From: Thiolapillus sp964636335
GTDB lineage: Bacteria > Pseudomonadota > Gammaproteobacteria > Chromatiales > Chromatiaceae
Assembly (NCBI GenBank): GCA_964636335.1
Contig: CAZWRE010000031.1
Location: 12,108-76,107 of the forward strand
Length of the DNA: 64,000 nucleotides
Direction: 5' to 3'
The position numbers and the translations under genes are program-made. Positions 8,947 through 17,692 of the stretch are shown piece after piece. How positions within the stretch are numbered: the first letter of the stretch is position 1; the number at the start of each line of letters is the position of its first letter. A model generated the notes under the pieces. That model had not been told where the DNA came from and did no database searches. It saw only the letters and a program-made list of their open reading frames with translations.

Positions 8947-9716
8947 GCCAGCTCATCCGCCAGGGCGGCATTCTGACGCAGATGCCCCTCATCTATGGTG
9001 CCCACGATCATGCTGCCGACCCCCGGCAGGGAAAACACATGGGCCATGGAGGCGCGCACGCCTTCAGTCCCTCGCACATGGCCGCTCATCAGCCCTTTCT
9101 TCACCAGCACGCCCTTGCCCAGGCGTTGGGCCGCCTCCAGCACGGGCCGTTCTTCATCGTATTCCAGGTTGGCGGTGGCCATGACCACGTCCATGTCCCG
9201 CACCACGCGCAACCCGCCTTCCACGGTCTTGGAAGACATGCCGTGGGCGCGGATCAACCCCCGTTCCTTGAGTTCCTGCAGGGCGTCGAAGACGCCTTCC
9301 CGCTCCAGTATGCGCAGATCATCGCCATCGGAATGGATGAGCACACAGTCCAGGTAGTCCGTGTTCAGCTCCCGCAGGCTCTGTTCCACGGAAGCCAGGG
9401 TATGGGCGTGGCTGAAATCGAAACGGGAGCGGCCGTTTTCGAAGATCTCGCCGACCTTGGAGACGATCACCCAGTCTTCACGCGGCCCCGGCAGCAGCTT
9501 TCCCAAACGCTGCTGGGCCGCGCCATAGGCCGGCGCCGTGTCCAGCAGGTTGATGCCCAGCTCCCTCGCCACTTCCAGGATATGTACCACCACGTCATCA
9601 CCGGGAATTTCGAAGGAGGACGGATACTTCACCTGCTGGTTGCGGCCGAACTTCACCGTGCCCAGCCCCAGGGGGCTGACGCGAATGCCGGTACTGCCCA
9701 GGTCTCTCAGCTCCAT
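8943..9716 (-). CDS. Aldo/keto reductase family oxidoreductase
   Basis: A 257-residue (alpha/beta)8-barrel NAD(P)H oxidoreductase. The four catalytic residues of the family are visible: D59 and Y64 in LLDTAPAYG, K87 in IVSKVGE and H128 in CVLIHSDG. The substrate is unknown. It is slightly short compared with the usual 280-330 residues. The ATG at 9716 begins the family-type LGSTGIRVSPLGLG motif and overlaps the end of the upstream FAD oxidoreductase gene. It lies in one operon with that gene and waaA, so a cell-envelope or lipid substrate is possible, but that is inference. Confidence 0.88.
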   Translation of the reverse strand: MELRDLGSTGIRVSPLGLGTVKFGRNQQVKYPSSFEIPGDDVVVHILEVARELGINLLDTAPAYGAAQQRLGKLLPGPREDWVIVSKVGEIFENGRSRFDFSHAHTLASVEQSLRELNTDYLDCVLIHSDGDDLRILEREGVFDALQELKERGLIRAHGMSSKTVEGGLRVVRDMDVVMATANLEYDEERPVLEAAQRLGKGVLVKKGLMSGHVRGTEGVRASMAHVFSLPGVGSMIVGTIDEGHLRQNAALADELA

Positions 9717-10861
9717 GAGGCATGCTCCCAGGGCAAGGGCGCCAGGGGCGGCGCGGGCAGGTCGGGAGGCGGCATGTCCTGCTCCGAGGGTTCGATGCCC
9801 TCCCGCGCCAGTCTTTCCAGCACCCTGTCCGCCAGCCGCGGCGCAAAGGCCAGTTTGGTGGGCCAGGCCACCATCACGGAACCGGCGCCGCCGAGGTAGC
9901 AGTCGTCCGGCCGCTTTCCGCCGGGCGTGGCCACTTCGGCCCGGTCCACGGGCAGGGTGGCCCAGTCCAGCAGGTCGAAGTCCATCCAGGGCAGCAGCTT
10001 TTCCAGCTCGGCGCGGGCTTCGGAAATCTGGGCAGCCGGCTCCCGGGCGACACCGGTTTCCGCCAACTGCCCACCCAGATACCATACGGAATCCCCGCTC
10101 TCCAAGGGATAACTGGTAATGGTGAGACGGGGATTGCTGCTGGCGCCCAGGCAATGGGCATGAACCGGCGGCAGCTTTCCCCTGGCCATGACCATGTGCA
10201 AGGGCCGCAACTGCATACTCGGCGCCGTCATGCCCCAGCGAGCCATCAGGGCGGCATTGCCTCCACCAGCCGCCAGCAGCACCCGGCGGGGGCTGATCTC
10301 CAGGTTTCCAATGACCACGGTATTGTCCCTGACCTCCATGCTTTCGGAATCATACAGGCAACACCAGGGCCGCGCCTGCGTGGCCAGGCGTTTCATCAGG
10401 GATGCGGTATCCAGCACGGGCTCCTGAAGGCGGTACAGGCGGCCGCGAAACCCGGAAACATCGAAAGGCGGGGGAAGCTCATCGCGGGCCAGGGGGGCCA
10501 CCCGGCTGCACATGAGCTTGCTGGCAAACAAACTGGCCAGGGACGAGGCCAGGCTGCCGCTGGACCACAGGTACTGGTGTCCGGACAGCAGCCGCACGCC
10601 GGAAAGATCGATATCGCCCCGCCCGGCCAGGGCATCACGCCAGATGCCGGGCATGTCGCCGATGGCGCGGGTGGATTCGGTGACGCTTCCCCCGAGCGCG
10701 TACTTGGTGCCACCGTGGATGATGCCCTGGGAAGCAATGGACTGCACGCCACCCAGGGCGCGATTTTCCAGCAGCAGGGCATGGTAGCCGGCCTGACGGA
10801 CACGCAACAGGGTCCAGAGCCCGGCAATGCCGCCACCGAAAATGAGCAGATCGGGTCGCAT
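9707..10861 (-). CDS. FAD-dependent oxidoreductase (DAO family)
   Basis: A 384-residue flavoprotein of the D-amino-acid oxidase/glycerol-3-phosphate dehydrogenase superfamily. The N-terminal dinucleotide motif GGGIAG is at residues 9-14 and an acidic residue (E) follows at the end of the second strand. A SQGIIHGGTKYALGG segment resembles FAD-contacting loops of DAO proteins. I used the ATG at 10861; a TTG seven codons upstream is also in frame. It overlaps the aldo/keto reductase gene by ten bases. The substrate is not evident. Confidence 0.82.
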   Translation of the reverse strand: MRPDLLIFGGGIAGLWTLLRVRQAGYHALLLENRALGGVQSIASQGIIHGGTKYALGGSVTESTRAIGDMPGIWRDALAGRGDIDLSGVRLLSGHQYLWSSGSLASSLASLFASKLMCSRVAPLARDELPPPFDVSGFRGRLYRLQEPVLDTASLMKRLATQARPWCCLYDSESMEVRDNTVVIGNLEISPRRVLLAAGGGNAALMARWGMTAPSMQLRPLHMVMARGKLPPVHAHCLGASSNPRLTITSYPLESGDSVWYLGGQLAETGVAREPAAQISEARAELEKLLPWMDFDLLDWATLPVDRAEVATPGGKRPDDCYLGGAGSVMVAWPTKLAFAPRLADRVLERLAREGIEPSEQDMPPPDLPAPPLAPLPWEHASWS

Positions 10862-10883
10862 GGGCCAAGGGCTTCCCGGCAAT

Positions 10884-11198
10884 TCAGAAAACGGTTACCG
10901 CAGTGCCGCTCACGGCCACCATGAGCATGCCCTGACCAATGGTTTCGTAATCGATATCGATGCCCACGATGGCGTTGGCGCCCAACGCCCTGGCTTCCCG
11001 GTCCATTTCCCGGAAAGCGATTTCCCGGGCCTTGGCCAGCTCTTTCTCATAGGCTTCCGAGCGCCCGCCCACGATGTCCCGGATGCTGGCAAAGAAATCC
11101 TTGAAGATATTCGCCCCCAGAATGGCCTCCCCGGTTACCACTTCATGACAGCGGCTGATCTCATGGCCGGGAAGATCGGGAGTGGTGGAATGCAACAT
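10884..11198 (-). CDS. YbjQ/UPF0145 family protein
   Basis: A 104-residue protein of the small pentamer-forming UPF0145 family. Family motifs seen are VVTGEAILGANIFKDFFASIRDIVGGRSEAYE, described here by its ends, and ALGANAIVGIDIDYE. Function is unknown; it is sometimes labelled heavy-metal binding without firm evidence. The ATG at 11198 has an AGGAG site nine bases upstream, which decides this start over longer readings. Confidence 0.88.
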   Translation of the reverse strand: MLHSTTPDLPGHEISRCHEVVTGEAILGANIFKDFFASIRDIVGGRSEAYEKELAKAREIAFREMDREARALGANAIVGIDIDYETIGQGMLMVAVSGTAVTVF

Positions 11199-11247
11199 AG
11201 GGAAAACTCCTCTGCAAACGCGCTGAAAGACAGGCCGCCCAAGGGCT

Positions 11248-12678
11248 TCAGTCCCGGGAGCGGCGGGTAATGCTGTCAACAATGGCAGTGGTGGACACAC
11301 CCTCGACATAATCGAGCACCCTCACCTCGCCGCCGGCTTCCCGCACGCAGGCCGCGCCGGGAATGGCATCCGGATCGTTGTCGCCGCCCTTGACCAGCAG
11401 ATCCGGCTTCAGGCGGCAGATGAGGCGCTCCGGGGTTTCCTCGGCAAAGGGCACCACCCAGTCCACGAATCCCAGGGCCGCCAGCACATGCATGCGGTTT
11501 TCCAGGGGATTCACCGGCCGTTCGGGGCCCTTGAGCTGGCGCACCGTCTCATCCACGTTCACCGCCACAATGAGGCGGTCCCCCAGGCGGCTGGCCTGCT
11601 CCAGGTAGGTGACATGACCGGCGTGGAGCAGGTCGAAACAGCCATTGGTGAACACGATGCGCTCACCGCGATTGCGCGCAGCGGCCACCAGGTCGGCGAG
11701 CACGTCTTCGGTGACCACACCGTGTTCGGCCAGACGCTGTTCCTGCAGGGCATGCTCCAGTTCCGCGGCGCTGACGCTGGCGGTACCCAGCTTGCCCACC
11801 ACAATGCCGGCGGCCAGGTTGGCCAGGGCGGTGGCGGACTCCATGGACTGTCCCGCGGCCAGGGCCGTGGCCAAGGTGGCGATGACCGTATCCCCGGCGC
11901 CTGTGACATCGAAGACTTCCTGGGCGCGGGTAGGCAGGTGATGGACATCCCCCTCCCCGCTGAAAAGGCTCATGCCCTGTTCACCCCGGGTAACGAGCAG
12001 ATGCTGGAGACCACAGTCGGCAGCCAGCCGGCGCGCGGCCTGCTCCATCTGTTCCACGCCCTCGCAGGCGCCGGCCACGGCTTCGAACTCCGACAGATTG
12101 GGCGTTACCAGGGCGGCCCCCCGATAACGGGAGAAATCCAGGCCCTTGGGATCGACCAGCACCGGCACCTTCGCCTCACGGGCCAGGCTGATCCAGGCCT
12201 GGGGGTCGGCCAGTGTGCCCTTTCCGTAGTCGGAAAGCACCACCACGTCATGCTCCGCCAGCAACGCCCGGAAACGGCGCAGCATGTCCGCCGGATCGTG
12301 ATCGGGAAAGCCGTCCTCGAAATCCAGGCGGATGAGCTGCTGGTGGCGGCTGATGACCCGCAGCTTGGTGATGGTGGGGTAGGCGGATTCGCGGAACAGC
12401 CAGGTACGCACCCCGGCTTTCTTGAGGCCCGCTTCCAGGCTGTCGGCAGCATGATCGTCGCCCACCAGCCCGAGCAGGGACACCTGCCCGCCCAGGGCGG
12501 CGATATTCACCGCCACGTTGCCGCTGCCGCCGGCGCGTCCCTCCTCGTCCCGCACGTGCACCACGGGCACCGGCGCTTCCGGAGAGATGCGTTCGGTGGC
12601 GCCGTGCCAGTAGCGATCCAGCATCAGATCACCAACCACCAGCACCCGGGCCGAGGAAAAGTCAGGCAGCTCCCTCAT
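11248..12678 (-). CDS. hldE: Bifunctional heptose 7-phosphate kinase / heptose 1-phosphate adenylyltransferase
   Basis: A 476-residue fused enzyme of ADP-L-glycero-D-manno-heptose synthesis for the LPS inner core. Residues 1 to about 320 form a PfkB-type kinase with the VTGAGDT anion-hole motif. Residues from about 345 form a cytidylyltransferase-fold domain with FTNGCFDLLHAGHVTYLEQA, whose HxGH motif binds nucleotide. The length matches the E. coli enzyme. It lies close to waaA and the rhamnose/lipid A genes, consistent with an LPS-focused region. Confidence 0.97.
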   Translation of the reverse strand: MRELPDFSSARVLVVGDLMLDRYWHGATERISPEAPVPVVHVRDEEGRAGGSGNVAVNIAALGGQVSLLGLVGDDHAADSLEAGLKKAGVRTWLFRESAYPTITKLRVISRHQQLIRLDFEDGFPDHDPADMLRRFRALLAEHDVVVLSDYGKGTLADPQAWISLAREAKVPVLVDPKGLDFSRYRGAALVTPNLSEFEAVAGACEGVEQMEQAARRLAADCGLQHLLVTRGEQGMSLFSGEGDVHHLPTRAQEVFDVTGAGDTVIATLATALAAGQSMESATALANLAAGIVVGKLGTASVSAAELEHALQEQRLAEHGVVTEDVLADLVAAARNRGERIVFTNGCFDLLHAGHVTYLEQASRLGDRLIVAVNVDETVRQLKGPERPVNPLENRMHVLAALGFVDWVVPFAEETPERLICRLKPDLLVKGGDNDPDAIPGAACVREAGGEVRVLDYVEGVSTTAIVDSITRRSRD

Positions 12679-12684
12679 GTGTCC

Positions 12685-13536
12685 TCAGAAACGGAAGCTG
12701 GCCTGCAGCACGGCACCCAGCTCATTGCCGTTGCCGCCCAGGCCGATCTCGGCGCCGGCCTTGAAGGTCATATCACCGTAGGGAAGCAGTAACTGGGGAA
12801 CCAGGCTGAACTGGTTGAGATCGGAAAAATCACCCAGGTAAGTCAGCTCCATGGCGGGATGCACCATGCCCCAGGGGGAGAATATCGCGGCGACCCTGGC
12901 ATCCAGGGCAGGGAAACTGTCATTGGCTCCCGGATGCAGGTCGTCGGAATCCGTGTAGTAGCGCAGGCCCAGGTTGGCGATGATCTGGCCGAAACTGTGC
13001 ACCCTGTCGAACTTCACTCCCCCCATGAACACCATGCCGGTATGGTTGAAGGGGTCCATCTCGTCGGGATTCTTCAGATCCCGCTTGGTGGTGTCCAGGC
13101 GATCGGGCACCCGCCCTCCCCCCAGGTAGTAGGAGAGGTTGTAACCGTCATTTTCCGCGAACACCAACTGGTGCTCGAAGGTCAGGGTGAGAAAGTCGAA
13201 CACGCCGCCATAGCCTTCCACGTCAATGCTTTCCCCCTGCTGCATGGGCTGATCGTTCTTGACCACGGCCTCGGCGTCGGTCTTGAAAGGATAACTCAGC
13301 CGCAGTTGAAACCTGTCCATGAAGGGAAACACCAGCTCGGCGCCGGCGGTCCAGCCTTCCAGGTCATCGGCCTCGTCCAGCTCCATGCCCTTGAAACTCT
13401 CCCAGCCCAGCTTGAATTCCCACTGGGAGCCGATATCGGCATGGCTGCTCCGCAGGGGCTCGGGAGCCGCCGCCATGACCAAGGCGCTGGCGCCCGCGCA
13501 GAGGGCCGCCACCAGGCTTGTTGCAATCTTCTTCAT
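12685..13536 (-). CDS. Putative outer-membrane beta-barrel protein
   Basis: A 283-residue protein with a Sec signal peptide (MKKIATSLVAALCAGASALVMA). The remainder has alternating hydrophobic/aromatic strands and ends in the phenylalanine typical of outer-membrane barrels (LQASFRF). I do not recognise a specific family; transporter or MetA-pathway-type barrel proteins of similar length exist. An AGGAG site lies seven bases before the ATG at 13536, supporting this start over a codon seven triplets upstream. The stop is 6 bases before hldE, so the two may be co-transcribed. Confidence 0.7.
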   Translation of the reverse strand: MKKIATSLVAALCAGASALVMAAAPEPLRSSHADIGSQWEFKLGWESFKGMELDEADDLEGWTAGAELVFPFMDRFQLRLSYPFKTDAEAVVKNDQPMQQGESIDVEGYGGVFDFLTLTFEHQLVFAENDGYNLSYYLGGGRVPDRLDTTKRDLKNPDEMDPFNHTGMVFMGGVKFDRVHSFGQIIANLGLRYYTDSDDLHPGANDSFPALDARVAAIFSPWGMVHPAMELTYLGDFSDLNQFSLVPQLLLPYGDMTFKAGAEIGLGGNGNELGAVLQASFRF

Positions 13537-13581
13537 ATCTTCATCTCCTGTTTGCAAGGCCTCTACACCCTGTCACACTAC

Positions 13582-14256
13582 TCATTTCTTCTTTCTTTCC
13601 CATGCCCTGTCAAACGCCATGATGAGGGGCTTTAGGGATTTCCGGTAGGTCTCATCCCGGGGCAGGCGTTCCAGGTACAGATCCACGAAACGCTCGAAGC
13701 CGAACTCGCGCATGGCGAGACTGTGCTCGTCGCTGTTGTAGAGGTGGCGAAAGTTCCTCGCCCGCAGGGAGCGGTTCAGGGCCCAGGGCCAGAAGCGGAT
13801 GTCCTGGATGTCGATGAGCCCCATGCTCCCGTCCGGCTTGAGCAATACGTTGCCGGGATGCACGGAGCGGAAATAGATACCCCGCTCGTGCAGGTCCACG
13901 AGAAAACCCGCCAGGGTTTCGAACAGGTTCTCATTCATGTCCCTCTGCAGGAGATCATGGAAGGATTCACCCTCGAGCAGATCATAGACCACACCGTGAC
14001 GCTCGATATCGGGACAGTAAAAGGTTTCCAGGATATTGGGCGCGTCCACGCCCCTGGCCTTGAGGCGCTGGGCATTGCGTGCAAAGCGCAGGTTGTAGGG
14101 ATACAGGCGGCCGGAACTGAAGCGGCGCTTGACGCGGAACATCTTCACGATGCGCTTGTCCGGCAGCAACCATACCTTCACGCCGAAGGACTGTTCCTCC
14201 AGCACCCTGGCGTCCGCCACCAGCTTCTCATGTTCCTGCCGGCTGACGCGCTTCAC
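13582..14256 (-). CDS. LPS-kinase-like protein lacking the catalytic Asp
   Basis: A 224-residue protein with a kinase-like fold of the KdkA/WaaP/toluene-tolerance type. A beta-3 lysine candidate is K38 (RIVKMF). The catalytic-loop equivalent reads YFRSVHPGNVLL (residues 128-139): serine 131 stands where the HRD aspartate should be, while N136 and the metal-binding D149 (LIDIQD) remain. The GTG start at 14256 overlaps the methyltransferase stop (GTGA), which fixes it. It may phosphorylate core sugars by an unusual mechanism or be a pseudokinase. Similar FRSLHLGN-type loops occur, as I recall, in Pseudomonas toluene-tolerance homologues. Confidence 0.72.
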   Translation of the reverse strand: MKRVSRQEHEKLVADARVLEEQSFGVKVWLLPDKRIVKMFRVKRRFSSGRLYPYNLRFARNAQRLKARGVDAPNILETFYCPDIERHGVVYDLLEGESFHDLLQRDMNENLFETLAGFLVDLHERGIYFRSVHPGNVLLKPDGSMGLIDIQDIRFWPWALNRSLRARNFRHLYNSDEHSLAMREFGFERFVDLYLERLPRDETYRKSLKPLIMAFDRAWERKKK

Positions 14257-14978
14257 GAGGTCTGCCGCTCTTTCTTGCGCAGCACATAGGTGCGCCAATG
14301 GGAATAGCCCGGCAGAAAATCGACCTTGCCCAGCACGTCGAAACCGGCCTCGGCGAATTCCTTTTCCAGCACGGCCGGAGACTGCACGAAGCGGTCCTGG
14401 AACTTGCGCTTGAACACCTTCTTGCCGGAGGCGCGTTGTGCTTCCAGGCGGCGCCGGCGCCAGCCCTTGTAATTGCCGTCCACCCACAGGGACAGGCTGA
14501 CGCTGTCGCTGGTGACCCGGTGGAATTCCCGCAGGATGCGCAGCCTATCCTCGCTTTTTCCGATATGGTGCATGAGCCTCATGCAGAACACATGCTCCAC
14601 GGATTCATCCTCCAGCCTGATGTCGAAGGCGGAGGTCTGAAAGATGTCAAAACGCTCCACCAGCTCCGCCGGCTGGAATTTCCGCGCGGTCTGGAGCATG
14701 GCCTCGCTGTAGTCGGCGGCCAGCAGCTTGCGCCCGGGGTCTTCCGCCAGTATGGGCCAGAAACGCCCGGCGCCACAGGGAAGATCCAGCACGGAGCGGG
14801 GGTTCCCCGCCATGGCCAACACCTTGCGGGCAATCTGTTTCTCGCGCCAGTCGGACAATCGACGGCTCAGGCTTTCCTGGTGCTTCCTGAAATAGCGGTC
14901 GGCACGCTCCTGGGTGTACACGGAAGAAAACATCAGCTCCTGGTGCTTTTCCGGTTCTGTCGTCTTCTGGTCAGTCAT
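14253..14978 (-). CDS. Class I SAM-dependent methyltransferase
   Basis: A 241-residue methyltransferase with SAM motif I LDLPCGAGRFWPIL near residue 65 and an acidic residue at the end of the second strand. The acceptor is unknown. Its place between msbA and the kinase-like gene, with a TGATG overlap to msbA and GTGA overlap downstream, suggests methylation of an LPS or O-antigen intermediate. The N terminus is rich in charged residues and has no signal peptide. I used the ATG at 14978 rather than a TTG one codon earlier. Confidence 0.85.
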   Translation of the reverse strand: MTDQKTTEPEKHQELMFSSVYTQERADRYFRKHQESLSRRLSDWREKQIARKVLAMAGNPRSVLDLPCGAGRFWPILAEDPGRKLLAADYSEAMLQTARKFQPAELVERFDIFQTSAFDIRLEDESVEHVFCMRLMHHIGKSEDRLRILREFHRVTSDSVSLSLWVDGNYKGWRRRRLEAQRASGKKVFKRKFQDRFVQSPAVLEKEFAEAGFDVLGKVDFLPGYSHWRTYVLRKKERQTS

Positions 14979-16750
14979 CAATCATCCGGTTTCTGCTTTT
15001 CTATCTGCATATTATACAGCTTGGCATACTCCCCCATGTGGGCAATCAGCTCGTCATGGCTGCCGGACTCCACGATATGGCCGCCCTGGACCACCAGGAT
15101 CCGGTCGGCATTCTCGATGGTGGACAGGCGGTGGGCAATGACCAGGGTGGAACGATTGCGCATGAGATTGCCCAGGGCGGCCTGCACGTGGCGCTCGGAA
15201 ATGGTATCCAGGGCGGAAGTGGCCTCGTCGAGAATCAGGATGGGCGCGTCCTTGAGCAGGGCCCGGGCAATGGCGATGCGCTGGCGCTGGCCGCCGGACA
15301 GGCGTACCCCGTCCTCGCCAATGACCGTGTCGAATCCCTGGGGCAGCTCACGTATGAAGTCCAGGGCATGCGCGGCGCGGGCCGCCTCCTCCAGCGCTTC
15401 CCTGGACGGTGGTTCCGCCAGGCCGTAACCGATATTGGCGGCCACGCTGTCATTGAACAGCACGGACTCCTGGCCCACATAGGCGATATGCCGGCGCAAA
15501 TCCAGCAGGCGGATCTCCGTGAGGGGAACACCGTCCAGCAGAATCCGCCCCCCGGTGGGATCGTAGAAACGCGGTATCAGGGCGGCGATGGTGGTCTTGC
15601 CGCTGCCGGATGCCCCCACCAGGGCCACGCTCTGTCCCGGCTCGATGGCGAAATTGATGTCATGCAGGGCATCCACGTCGGCCTGGGCGTAACGAAACCT
15701 CACGTTTTCGAAGCGGATGGCGCCGCGCACATCTTCCAGGCTTCTCTCCCCTGTGTCCCTTTCCGCGTCTTCATCCACCAGCTTGAACACGGATTCGGCT
15801 CCCGCCAGACCGGTCTGCAGGGGCTGGTTGATGGCCGTGAGACGCTTGATGGGCGGGAACAGCAGCCCCAGGGCGGAGAAAAAGGCGGTGAACTCGCCCA
15901 CGGTCATGGGCTCGCCCCCGAGCTGGCCGGTTCCCAGATAGATGAGCAGGGCGATCATCGTGGCGCCGATGAACTCGACGATGGGCGCACTGGTGGCATC
16001 CGCCACCTTGAGCTTGAATCGGTGCCGGCGCACCCAGTTGGCCAGCTTGTTGAAACGCCGGCGTTCGTAGTCCTGGCCGCCATAGACCTTGACGATGCGG
16101 TTGCCGCGGGTGGCCTCTTCCAGGGCGTGGGTCATCTCTCCCATGGTCTCCTGCAGGCGACGGCTGGATCGGCGCATGCGCCCGGAGACGAAACGCACGA
16201 AGATCAGCATCACCGGCAGCAGGATGGACACCACCAGGGTGAACTTCCAGTTGGTATAGAGCATGAAGCCCAGCAAGCCGATAACCGACAGGCCGTCCCG
16301 CAGCAGCACCACCAGCACCCGGGTGGCCGCCGTAGTCACCTGGGTCACGTCATAGGTGACCTTGGCGATGAGATTGCCCGTGGCATGGGCGTCGAAATAG
16401 GCTACCGGCAGGGTGAGAATGCGCTCGAACATTTCCTTGCGCAGATCCAGCACCACCTTGCCCGCCACCCACTGGAAGGCCACCCGGCTGATGAAGGCGG
16501 AAAAGCCCCGCACCACATACAGCGCCAGCAGGGCAATGGGCATCCAGAACATATACCGCTCATCCCGCTCCACGAAGGCCTTGTCCATGAGCGGTTCCAT
16601 GAGATAGGGAATTGCAGGTTCCGTGGCGGCCAGAAAGACCGTGAAGCCGATAGCCACGGCAAAGGCATGCCAGTAGGGCCGCACATGCCTGAGCAGGCGA
16701 AAATACAGCTCCTTGCTGTCCATGAAGCTTGTCCGGCGCTGTTGCTTCAT
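14978..16750 (-). CDS. msbA: Lipid A export ATP-binding/permease protein
   Basis: A 590-residue ABC transporter half with an N-terminal six-helix exporter domain and a C-terminal ATPase. Walker A GASGSGKT is at 379-386, the signature LSGGQRQRIAIARAL and Walker B ILILDEATSALD follow. It flips lipid A-core across the inner membrane. Family assignment rests on length, MEPLMDKAF segment in the first periplasmic region and the adjoining lauroyltransferase gene. The ATG at 16750 directly abuts that gene's stop; a second in-frame ATG at 16723 is possible. Confidence 0.95.
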   Translation of the reverse strand: MKQQRRTSFMDSKELYFRLLRHVRPYWHAFAVAIGFTVFLAATEPAIPYLMEPLMDKAFVERDERYMFWMPIALLALYVVRGFSAFISRVAFQWVAGKVVLDLRKEMFERILTLPVAYFDAHATGNLIAKVTYDVTQVTTAATRVLVVLLRDGLSVIGLLGFMLYTNWKFTLVVSILLPVMLIFVRFVSGRMRRSSRRLQETMGEMTHALEEATRGNRIVKVYGGQDYERRRFNKLANWVRRHRFKLKVADATSAPIVEFIGATMIALLIYLGTGQLGGEPMTVGEFTAFFSALGLLFPPIKRLTAINQPLQTGLAGAESVFKLVDEDAERDTGERSLEDVRGAIRFENVRFRYAQADVDALHDINFAIEPGQSVALVGASGSGKTTIAALIPRFYDPTGGRILLDGVPLTEIRLLDLRRHIAYVGQESVLFNDSVAANIGYGLAEPPSREALEEAARAAHALDFIRELPQGFDTVIGEDGVRLSGGQRQRIAIARALLKDAPILILDEATSALDTISERHVQAALGNLMRNRSTLVIAHRLSTIENADRILVVQGGHIVESGSHDELIAHMGEYAKLYNMQIEKQKPDD

Positions 16751-17677
16751 TCAGTCAACCGGATAGATGCGGGGATCGGATCGTTGCGGCCGGGTTCTGA
16801 AACGGCGGTGTATCCACATATATTGTTCGGGCGTCTCACGCACCCATCTCTCCACCAGGTCATTCACCCGCTGAGTGTCAGCAACAAGATCGCCGGTAGG
16901 AAAGTTCTCCCAGGGCGCTTCCAGGTACAGGTCGTGGCCCTTGCCATCCTTCCTGCGCACGGCGCGAAAGGGTACGACAACGGCGCCACTGAGCCTCGCC
17001 AACCGGGCCGTGGCCGGGTTGGTGGATGCGGGAACGCCGAAGAAGTCCGCAAACACGGATTCCCGGCGGCCCGCATTCTGGTCCACAGCATACCATACGG
17101 CCTCACCCTGTTTAAGGGCGCGCACGGCGCCCCGCGCGTTGTGCCGGGGAATGATGCGCGGCAGCCACTTCAGGCGCGCCTTGCTTATCATGCGATCGAT
17201 CACCGGGTTGTTGCTGGGGCGGTACATGGCGGCGAAAGGCTGTTCGTGCACCAGCAGCCGTCCGCCGAACTCGGGGCTGTTGAGATGGGCGGAGAGCAGC
17301 AGCACACCCCTGCCCCGCGCGAGGGCCGCCCGGAGGTTTTCCAGGCCGTGAACATGGGCCAGACGAGCCATGCGCCGGGTAGAGGCCCACCAGGCCAGGG
17401 GCGCTTCCAGCAGGGTGATGCCCAGGCTGTCGAAGCTGTCCCGCAGCAGTTGTTCCCGCCACTCCGGCGGCCTGTCGGGGAAACACAGGTCGATATTGGT
17501 TCTTGCGATAACGCGGCGTCTGGGCAGCAGCTTCGCGTACAAGCGCCCCAGCCAGGGCCCCAGGCGCAGTACCAAGCCATAGGGCAGGAAGGCAAGCAGG
17601 CGCAACAGGCCCACGCCCAGCCAACTGGGCCACAGGCGAGGATGATAGAGGGGCAAGCCCTTGAATCTGTTCGCCAC
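16751..17677 (-). CDS. lpxL: Lipid A biosynthesis lauroyl/myristoyl acyltransferase
   Basis: A 308-residue LpxL/HtrB-family inner-membrane acyltransferase that adds a secondary acyl chain to Kdo2-lipid IVA. The HX4E catalytic motif is SAHLNSPE with H131 and E136. An N-terminal hydrophobic segment lies around residues 19-40. The start is GTG, preceded by a GGGGGA purine run. Whether it acts as LpxL or LpxM cannot be told. It sits between rfbD and msbA in one transcription unit. Confidence 0.9.
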   Translation of the reverse strand: MANRFKGLPLYHPRLWPSWLGVGLLRLLAFLPYGLVLRLGPWLGRLYAKLLPRRRVIARTNIDLCFPDRPPEWREQLLRDSFDSLGITLLEAPLAWWASTRRMARLAHVHGLENLRAALARGRGVLLLSAHLNSPEFGGRLLVHEQPFAAMYRPSNNPVIDRMISKARLKWLPRIIPRHNARGAVRALKQGEAVWYAVDQNAGRRESVFADFFGVPASTNPATARLARLSGAVVVPFRAVRRKDGKGHDLYLEAPWENFPTGDLVADTQRVNDLVERWVRETPEQYMWIHRRFRTRPQRSDPRIYPVD

Positions 17678-17692
17678 CTTCCCCCGCCGTCG

